Below, in pieces: positions 1 through 5,034 of a DNA stretch of 5,034 bases. A program made the position numbers and the translations under genes. The notes under the pieces were generated by a model. That model was given only the letters and a program-made list of their open reading frames with translations, was not told the DNA's origin and did not search any database. How positions within the stretch are numbered: the first letter of the stretch is position 1; the number at the start of each line of letters is the position of its first letter. This DNA comes from Actinomycetes bacterium (lineage in GTDB: Bacteria > Actinomycetota > Acidimicrobiia > Acidimicrobiales > RAAP-2): positions 1 to 5,034 of the forward strand of contig JAKBCI010000145.1 of NCBI GenBank assembly GCA_021807965.1, in the 5' to 3' direction.

Positions 1-1
1 C

Positions 2-2428
2 GTGACCGAGCTCCACGACGACCCGCTCGCCACCGCCATCCGATCGGTGCTCGGCGCGGGACCCCTTCCCTTCGCGACGCTCGTCGACCGACTCATCGAG
101 AGCGGCGCGCTCGAGAATGACGACCTCGACCTGCTCAGAGACGACGTGTTTGACGCGCTGCTCGACGACGACGACGTCTGGCTCGGCCACGACGACGTCG
201 TCGCGCTGGTTGCGACCATGCTCGACGGCGCAGTCTTCACGCACCGCGTGAGCGACGCGGAACGCGAGGCGGGCGTCTTGCACTCGACGCCGGACCTCGA
301 CGTCATCGACGTCGCCGTCGAGGGCGAGTTGGAACTCGTCGACGGGGGCCGACTGGCCGTCGCCTTCGCGTCCGAACACCCCGGTGCCGATGAGCACGGC
401 TCCTTCGTCGGTCCCGCGGGCTGGCTCGACTCGGATGAGTCGATCGTCGTCGTGACCCAGCGAGCGGGCGTCGTACGTCTGGGCTGGACTGACGAGGTCG
501 GCGACGGAACTCGTGAAGCCGACGCGCTGCGGCGAGCCTTTGATGGGCGGTACCGCCCCGGCGTAGCCCAAGAGCCCACCGAGATCGTCCTCGACGCGTT
601 AGCCAGCGATCCGTCGCTCTTTCGCAGCCCCGTAGCGCCGGTCGGTGAACTCCTCGAGTCGGTGGGCCTCGAGCGCCACGGAGCGTGGTTCGGCCTCGGC
701 GGCGAGAGCGCGCAGCCCTCGTGGGTTATCGAGCGCGAGCGGCGCGTGGACGAGGTCGCGTCTCGGTACTCGTTTGATCACTGCTGTCGCGTCGCCTTCG
801 ATCGGGTCGCCGACGCGTGGCTCGATTCGCTCCGGGGCACCCTCGCGATCGAGCGCCGGCGATCGGTGGCGCGCGACCTAGCCCATTCGCTCGTGGCGCC
901 CGCCTTCGTTGACTACGTCGTGTCCGAGCCTGACGCGGCGAGACTCCTCGAGCCCTTCGCCACGTCGCTCGCCGCCTTGTCGGGATCGCTCGCGGCCGGG
1001 GGCCGATTCGTGCTCGCGCGAGTGCGCGAGGCACAGGGTCGCGGCGAGGCGATGGAGGCGGCGTTGCGCTCGGCGGTGGCCGCGGACGCCGGTTACGAGC
1101 CGGCGCTCAAGGATCTGGCGTGGTGCGCCTGTGATCGCTCCGACGCCGCGCGCGGTCGCGCGCTGCTCGGTCGCCTCACCCTGTACGACGTTGACCAGGA
1201 GCGGGACTTCCTCGACGACGCGGTGGCGCGCCTCGCTCCCGCGGTGGGGCGAAACGATCCGTGCCCGTGCGGTTCGGGGCGCAAGTACAAGGTGTGCTGC
1301 TCGGCCAAGCCGAGACTCGCCCTCGAGCGGCGCGTCGGATGGATCCAGCACAAGCTGCTCGCCTTCGTCCTTCGACCACTGCGCATCGGCGACATCTTCG
1401 AACTCCTCGAGGTCGCGCGGTCCGCGGCCGAGATCGACGAGGACCAGCTGGTGCGCCTCGTGCCGCTGCTCGGCGAGGTGGTCGCGCTCGGCGACGACTC
1501 GATCGACAAGTTTTTGGTCGAACGCGGGCCGTTGCTGCCCCCCGACGAGCCCGCCGTGATCGAGTCGTGGCGGGGTCGGGGACCCTCGCTCTACCAGGTT
1601 CGCGACGTCGAGGCGGGCGAGGGCGTCACCCTGTTCGACACCCGCAGCGCCGACACTGTCGTCGTGCACGACGTCGCCGCGTCCGAGTCGCTCGAGGCTG
1701 GCGATTATCTCTGTGCGCGCACCGTCCCCGTTGGCCCGTCACACCAGTTCATCGGCGTGCCGATCACCGTCGCGCTCGCGCACCGGGCCTCGCTGCTGAG
1801 CGTGCTCGACGATCCGACGCCGACGCGACTGGCGATGTGGCTCGGTGGCCTGTTCGCCAAGCCAGTCATCGTCAATCGCGAAGGCGAGACGACGATCCTG
1901 TGTCGAGCGCTCTTCGACGTGACGACGTCGCCGGACGCGCTCTCCACGAGCCTCGACGATCGCTTCGACTCGAAGGGCGACGGTCACTGGGCGGAGTTGG
2001 TGGACCTCGGCGGCGACTCCGTCGTGCGGTCCTTCATCAACCTCAACGGTGACACCATTGAGGTTCTCGCGAACTCGCGCGAGCGTATTGACCGAACGGT
2101 CGCGACCGTGCGCGCGATCGAGGGCCTCGTGCTGCGTGAGGTGCAGGTGCCGGTACAGCTCGACGAGTCACTGATCGAGTCCGATGCGCCATCGACGCCG
2201 CCGGAGCTGGCGGACGCCCTGGCGCGGGTCATTGCCGAACGCGAGGTGGCGTGGCTCGACGAGTCGATTCCGGCCCTCGGTGGCGTTACGCCGAAAGAGG
2301 CCGCGGCCGATCCGACGCGGCGAGAGGACCTCATCGCGCTGTTGAACGAGTTCGACCGGCGCGGGGCGCACGAGCCGACAGCCACCTTCGATGTCGGTCG
2401 GCTGCGCCGCGCCCTCGGCATCGAGTAG
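2..2428 (+). CDS. Large SEC-C motif protein of unknown function
   Basis: About 808 aa, ending at TAG 2426-2428. The GTG at 2-4 is the first visible start, but only one base precedes it, so the frame may begin upstream. Residues about 9-60 are helical and acidic, with a possible winged-helix look. Residues about 348-395 resemble a TPR-type helical pair (EPALKDLAW core). Residues 416-433 are a textbook SEC-C motif, with Cys421, Cys423, Cys432 and Cys433 in the CxCx8CC pattern; in SecA and many other proteins this motif binds one zinc. The C-terminal half is unassigned. Near its end, residues 751-767 ([17 protein letters not shown]) form a compact block resembling the LGGxTPxEA element of some Xre/MbcA-type toxin-binding domains, a weak similarity only. 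There is no signal peptide or membrane segment, so it is probably cytosolic. SEC-C usually sits at a protein end and here is central. Coding is certain; the function is not recognised. Confidence 0.9.
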   Translation: MTELHDDPLATAIRSVLGAGPLPFATLVDRLIESGALENDDLDLLRDDVFDALLDDDDVWLGHDDVVALVATMLDGAVFTHRVSDAEREAGVLHSTPDLDVIDVAVEGELELVDGGRLAVAFASEHPGADEHGSFVGPAGWLDSDESIVVVTQRAGVVRLGWTDEVGDGTREADALRRAFDGRYRPGVAQEPTEIVLDALASDPSLFRSPVAPVGELLESVGLERHGAWFGLGGESAQPSWVIERERRVDEVASRYSFDHCCRVAFDRVADAWLDSLRGTLAIERRRSVARDLAHSLVAPAFVDYVVSEPDAARLLEPFATSLAALSGSLAAGGRFVLARVREAQGRGEAMEAALRSAVAADAGYEPALKDLAWCACDRSDAARGRALLGRLTLYDVDQERDFLDDAVARLAPAVGRNDPCPCGSGRKYKVCCSAKPRLALERRVGWIQHKLLAFVLRPLRIGDIFELLEVARSAAEIDEDQLVRLVPLLGEVVALGDDSIDKFLVERGPLLPPDEPAVIESWRGRGPSLYQVRDVEAGEGVTLFDTRSADTVVVHDVAASESLEAGDYLCARTVPVGPSHQFIGVPITVALAHRASLLSVLDDPTPTRLAMWLGGLFAKPVIVNREGETTILCRALFDVTTSPDALSTSLDDRFDSKGDGHWAELVDLGGDSVVRSFINLNGDTIEVLANSRERIDRTVATVRAIEGLVLREVQVPVQLDESLIESDAPSTPPELADALARVIAEREVAWLDESIPALGGVTPKEAAADPTRREDLIALLNEFDRRGAHEPTATFDVGRLRRALGIE

Positions 2429-2453
2429 CGACGCATCGTCGAGGCCCACGTCG

Positions 2454-2459
2454 TAGGGT
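2454..2459 (+). promoter_or_regulatory. Candidate -10 element upstream of the acyl-CoA synthetase
   Basis: TAGGGT fits the actinobacterial TAnnnT -10 consensus, 26 bp after the SEC-C gene stop. It would start a leader of about 96 nt that is strikingly C-rich. No convincing -35 hexamer is seen. A second candidate, TAGCGT at 2528-2533, would give a transcript with a leader of about 22 nt that still carries the Shine-Dalgarno, so the choice between them is open. TAnnnT arises often by chance. Confidence 0.25.
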
Positions 2460-2550
2460 CGCGGACGTCACCGCCACCCCCACCGGCGTCGCCCCACCAG
2501 CGTCGCCACCACTGGTGTCGCCGGCGATAGCGTGGCGCGTAGATCCGACA

Positions 2551-2556
2551 AGGGGG
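2551..2556 (+). promoter_or_regulatory. Shine-Dalgarno that fixes the ATG start at 2562
   Basis: The purine run AGGGGG, preceded by CA, lies 5 nt before ATG 2562. It is the only strong Shine-Dalgarno in this gap. It argues for ATG 2562 rather than the in-frame GTG at 2532, which has only GCCGGCGATA-like sequence in front of it. Confidence 0.75.
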
Positions 2557-2561
2557 ACTCG

Positions 2562-4559
2562 ATGGACGACAGTCGAGACACGCCAACCGCACCGCCGCCG
2601 GGGCTCTCGGAGCTGCCGGCGATGGTGCGCGACAGCCGACTGGTCGAGCCCACCCTCGCGCGATCGGGTCGCCTCGCCGTCGCGACCGTCGACGAGTACC
2701 GAGCCCTCTACCGTCGCTCGCTCGAGGACGTCGGCGCGTACTGGGCCGGCGTCGCGAGTGATCTCGAGTGGGCGAGCGGCTGGCCGCCGTCCCCGGCGAT
2801 GGTCGGCGACCTCGCAACGGGCTTCTCGTTCTTTGACGGCGCGCGCGGCAACGTCAGCGTGAACTGCGTGGATCGCCACGCGCGCGCCACGCCGGACAAG
2901 GTGGCGGTGCACTGGATCGGCGAAGACGGCAGCGAGCGGTCCTGGACCTACGCTGAGTTCGCTGATCAGACCTCGCGCTTCGCCCAGGCGCTGCTCGACC
3001 TCGGTGTCGGCCACGGTGACGTGGTCGCGATCTATCTGCCCAACCTGCTCGAGACCTTCGCCGTCGTCCACGGCTGCTTGCGCATCGGGGCGATCTACAA
3101 CATCATCTTCTCGGGCTTCTCGGCCAACGCGCTCGCCGACCGCATCATCGACACCGGAGCCAAGGTGGTGGTGACCGCCGACGAGACGCTGCGCCGGGGC
3201 CGCGTCATCCCCCTGAAGGCGACGCTCGACGGGGTCCTCGACCGCTTGCCGAGCGTGGAACACGTGGTCGTCGTGCGCCGCAGCGCCAATCCCGGCGTCG
3301 TGATGTCCTCGCCGCGCGATCACTACTACGACGAGCTGCTCGCCGCAACTCCTCGCAGCGCCGAACCAGTCGCGCTCGAGGCGAACGAACCCGGCTTCAT
3401 CATCTACACGAGCGGCACGAGCGCGAAACCCAAGGGACTCGTGCACAGCGGCCTCGGGTTCCTGACCGGCGCCTACCACAACGTCCGCTACGCCCTCGAC
3501 CTTGGACCCAACGACGTCTACTGGTGCACCGCAGACTGCGGCTGGCTCACCTTCCCGATCTTCGAGCTCATCGGGGCGACCGCGTGCGGGGCCACCATGC
3601 TCGCGACCGAGGGGGCTCTGGACTACCCCGGACCCGAGCGCCTGTACTCGATACTCGCGACCTACGGCGTGACCAAGGTCTTCACGGCGCCGACGGTGCT
3701 GCGCATGCTGGCGCGCCACGGCGCCAACCTCGCGCGCCAGTTCGATCTCTCGGCGCTGTCGCTCCTCGCGCTGGTCGGCGAGCCGCTCGACGCGACGACG
3801 TGGTCGTGGGTGCGCGAGAACCTCGGCGACGGGCGCCTCGAGATCAACAACACCTACGGCCAGAGCGAGACCGGTAGCGCGTGGACGTCCTCGGTGGTCG
3901 GCGTGACGCCGGCCAAGCCCGGCTCCTGCGGCGTCGCGCTGCCCGGCCACGCCTACGAGATCGTCGATCAGGCCGGTGGGGCCGTCGCTACGGGAGAGAC
4001 GGGCTACCTCACCATCACCCAACCCTTTCCCACGCTGTTCCGCGGCGTCTGGCGTGACCCCGAGCGCTACCGGAGCCAGTACTTCACGCGGTTCGGTCCG
4101 TCGCGCTACGACAGCGCCGACGCCGCGATCGAAGACGCCGACGGACACGTCTGGGTCGTCGGCCGCGTCGATGACGTGATCAACGTCGCCGCGCACCGAC
4201 TCTCGACGATGGAGATGGAGAGCGCGCTCTTGTCCACGCCCGGCGTCGCCGAGGCCGCGGTGATCGGCGTCGCCGACGACGTGAAGGGTCAGGTGCCCGA
4301 GGCCTTCGTCACGCTCAGCGCGGGATCGAGCGTCGGCGAGGACGAGTTGAGCCAGTGTCTCGTCGACGCCATCGGCGCGTTCGCGCGACCCCGGCGGGTT
4401 CACGTTCTCTCCACGATGCCGCGCACGCGCAGCGGCAAGATCGTGCGACGCCTGCTGCGCGACCTCGTCGTCGACGGCGTGGCGCGCGGTGACACGAGCG
4501 GCCTCGAGGATCCCGAGGTCCTCGCCCAGCTCGAGCGCGAACTCGGCGAGCCGCGCTGA
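2562..4559 (+). CDS. AMP-forming acyl-CoA synthetase, acetyl-CoA synthetase clade
   Basis: A 665-aa ligase that activates a carboxylate with ATP to acyl-AMP and then transfers it to CoA; presumably cytosolic. Length and order match acetyl-CoA synthetase (about 650 aa): an ACAS_N-like segment (about 46-75), the ATP loop YTSGTSAKPKG (282-292), a GEP turn after Val405, the core YGQSETG (432-438), Asp520 (ribose), the hinge GRVDDV (534-539, Arg535), HRLST (545-549) and the C-terminal TRSGK with catalytic Lys626. The TRSGKIVRR context is a typical lysine-acetylation site, so control by reversible acetylation is plausible. The IFSGFS and GRVIPLK stretches and the ending GDTSGLEDPEVL also match this clade. 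Deviations: the pocket Trp (Trp414 in Salmonella Acs) is Gly433, the usual Gly after the hinge is Ala544, and the GD before Asp520 reads AD. These suggest a substrate larger than acetate. The ATG is chosen on its Shine-Dalgarno; an in-frame GTG at 2532 would add 10 residues. Confidence 0.93.
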   Translation: MDDSRDTPTAPPPGLSELPAMVRDSRLVEPTLARSGRLAVATVDEYRALYRRSLEDVGAYWAGVASDLEWASGWPPSPAMVGDLATGFSFFDGARGNVSVNCVDRHARATPDKVAVHWIGEDGSERSWTYAEFADQTSRFAQALLDLGVGHGDVVAIYLPNLLETFAVVHGCLRIGAIYNIIFSGFSANALADRIIDTGAKVVVTADETLRRGRVIPLKATLDGVLDRLPSVEHVVVVRRSANPGVVMSSPRDHYYDELLAATPRSAEPVALEANEPGFIIYTSGTSAKPKGLVHSGLGFLTGAYHNVRYALDLGPNDVYWCTADCGWLTFPIFELIGATACGATMLATEGALDYPGPERLYSILATYGVTKVFTAPTVLRMLARHGANLARQFDLSALSLLALVGEPLDATTWSWVRENLGDGRLEINNTYGQSETGSAWTSSVVGVTPAKPGSCGVALPGHAYEIVDQAGGAVATGETGYLTITQPFPTLFRGVWRDPERYRSQYFTRFGPSRYDSADAAIEDADGHVWVVGRVDDVINVAAHRLSTMEMESALLSTPGVAEAAVIGVADDVKGQVPEAFVTLSAGSSVGEDELSQCLVDAIGAFARPRRVHVLSTMPRTRSGKIVRRLLRDLVVDGVARGDTSGLEDPEVLAQLERELGEPR

Positions 4560-4605
4560 CGGGGATACGGACCTCGCGAGTAACCGGGTCGCTCGGCGCG
4601 TCGGG

Positions 4606-4611
4606 TAGGTT
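4606..4611 (+). promoter_or_regulatory. Candidate -10 element for the transporter transcript
   Basis: TAGGTT matches TAnnnT. Counting seven bases on from its last base puts the transcription start at 4618, which is the G of a GTG codon. This is the geometry of actinobacterial leaderless transcripts. No clear -35 is seen, which is common for such promoters. It lies 47 bp after the synthetase stop codon and there is no obvious intrinsic terminator between them. Confidence 0.4.
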
Positions 4612-4617
4612 GTGCCC

Positions 4618-4683
4618 GTGGCGGCGAGTGGCGCATCTGAGGTGAATGGCGAGTTCGTCCTCGGCGCGGAGTCGCCACGATGA
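4618..4683 (+). CDS. Possible 21-codon leaderless upstream ORF
   Basis: A short frame opens with GTG 4618-4620 and ends at TGA 4681-4683. The encoded 21-aa peptide begins MAASGASEV and ends AESPR. It has no Cys, Trp or runs of one amino acid and no hydrophobic segment, so it does not look like an attenuation leader or a membrane peptide. Two things argue for translation. Its start coincides with the transcription start predicted from TAGGTT 4606-4611, and its stop overlaps the transporter start as ATGA (4680-4683), a classic coupling arrangement. It could equally be chance, since a frame this short is expected often in GC-rich DNA. No homologue is recognised. Confidence 0.3.
   Translation: MAASGASEVNGEFVLGAESPR
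4668..4671 (+). promoter_or_regulatory. Ribosome binding site of the transporter gene
   Basis: GGAG lies 8 nt before ATG 4680, a normal Shine-Dalgarno distance. It supports that start. The same frame is closed by TGA at 4638-4640 and holds no other ATG, GTG or TTG between there and 4680. Confidence 0.65.
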
Positions 4684-5034
4684 GCGATGATGACCCGGTC
4701 GGGCCAGCCACGCGCCGGCGCCGCCTGTTCGCGTCGGCCCACAACGCCCAGGTCCCCCTCGCGACGATCGTCGCGTCCGTCGGCGTCGTTGTCGGCGTCT
4801 ACGCACTCGGCCAGGTCCTCTTTCGCCTGAAGGGGATCTTGCTGATTGTCGTTCTCGGCAGCTTCGTCGCGGTATTGCTGAACCCCGGCGTGACCTGGCT
4901 CACGCGCCACGGGCTGCGGCGCCGGGGCTGCGCGGTGTCGGTGGTGATGGTCGCCTCGCTCGCGGTCTTTACGGGCTTGGCCGTGGCCTTCGGCTACCCG
5001 CTCGTGAATGGGCTCTCCAATCTAGCCCGCGCGC
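4680..5034 (+). CDS. AI-2E family transporter, N-terminal part (cut by window end)
   Basis: The first 118 codons of a membrane protein that runs off the window; family members are usually about 350-400 aa. The N-terminus is short and hydrophilic with a basic cluster (RRRR at 12-15). Hydrophobic segments follow at about 26-48, 52-68 and 84-107. Between the second and third lies LNPGVTWLTRHGLRRRG (67-83), which fits the LNPxVxWLxRxGxxRxxA signature loop of the AI-2E/TqsA-like exporter family, and the segment ending in a conserved Pro (FGYPLV) is also typical. Characterised members export autoinducer-2 or act as Na+ or Li+/H+ antiporters; the substrate here cannot be inferred. The start is ATG 4680 behind GGAG, possibly coupled to the short frame before it. 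The family call is firm, although only about a third of the protein is visible. Confidence 0.85.
   Translation, partial: MSDDDPVGPATRRRRLFASAHNAQVPLATIVASVGVVVGVYALGQVLFRLKGILLIVVLGSFVAVLLNPGVTWLTRHGLRRRGCAVSVVMVASLAVFTGLAVAFGYPLVNGLSNLARA

Noticed and set aside
190..203. 14-bp perfect palindrome CGACGACGTCGTCG
   Set aside because: It lies inside coding sequence and follows directly from Asp-Asp-Val-Val codons; similar GAC/GTC runs occur nearby.
2504..2520. Small hairpin around CACC-ACT-GGTG as a terminator of the SEC-C gene
   Set aside because: The stem is only four pairs plus a mismatch-interrupted extension, the loop is three bases and no T-run follows.
878..2817. Minus-strand frames of 263 and 277 codons, and plus-strand frames of 216 and 263 codons within the SEC-C gene
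   Set aside because: All are arginine/alanine-rich shadows of the SEC-C gene in other frames, without domains or ribosome binding sites.
2562..4559. Calling the ligase a genuine acetate-specific Acs or a propionyl-CoA synthetase
   Set aside because: The overall fold and ending match, but the acetate-restricting Trp is absent, so no specific substrate or gene symbol is justified.
4573..4580. Palindrome CTCGCGAG after the synthetase stop as a terminator or operator
   Set aside because: Eight bases with no loop, no T-run and no second copy; such palindromes are common at this base composition.
2429..4680. A defence or toxin-antitoxin island formed by the SEC-C protein and its neighbours
   Set aside because: The following genes are a metabolic ligase and a transporter. 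There is no nuclease, toxin, methylase or mobile-element signal, and base composition looks even throughout.
2331..4910. Open reading frame of 859 codons on the minus strand across the whole synthetase
   Set aside because: It is antisense to a clearly recognised enzyme with intact motifs. Its protein is low-complexity Arg/Ala/Asp/Val/Gly sequence with no motif, and it crosses two intergenic gaps and the start of the transporter. Long antisense frames are expected in GC-rich genes.

Overview
The window is GC-rich, densely coding DNA with every supported gene on the + strand. Strong G/C bias at third codon positions, TAnnnT-type -10 elements, a candidate leaderless GTG start and the gene content suggest a high-GC actinobacterium. 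An Acidimicrobiia-like lineage is possible, but nothing here proves the taxon. There are no RNA genes, CRISPR arrays, insertion sequences or phage genes.

Layout. (1) Positions 2-2428 hold a large soluble protein of about 808 aa. It has a perfect SEC-C zinc-binding motif in mid-protein, a TPR-like helical stretch just before it and an unassigned C-terminal half. Its function is unknown, and its start lies at the very edge of the window. (2) Positions 2429-2561 form a 133-bp C-rich gap with weak promoter candidates and a strong Shine-Dalgarno. (3) Positions 2562-4559 encode an AMP-forming acyl-CoA synthetase of the acetyl-CoA synthetase clade. Its catalytic framework is intact, but Gly replaces the pocket Trp that restricts true acetyl-CoA synthetases to acetate, so the substrate is probably larger. 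(4) Positions 4560-4679 hold a TAGGTT element placed exactly where transcription would begin on a GTG codon, opening a 21-codon reading frame that ends inside the next start codon. (5) From 4680 to the window end is the first 118 codons of an AI-2E family membrane transporter, cut by the window edge.

The three main genes do not form an obvious pathway. The gaps of 133 and 120 bp, each with its own promoter-like element and ribosome binding site, fit separate or loosely coupled transcription units. The gene order looks like ordinary chromosome. I see no convincing new multi-gene system. The best leads are the altered acyl pocket, the SEC-C protein of unusual architecture with a lysine-free N-terminal half, and the possible leaderless upstream reading frame coupled to the transporter.
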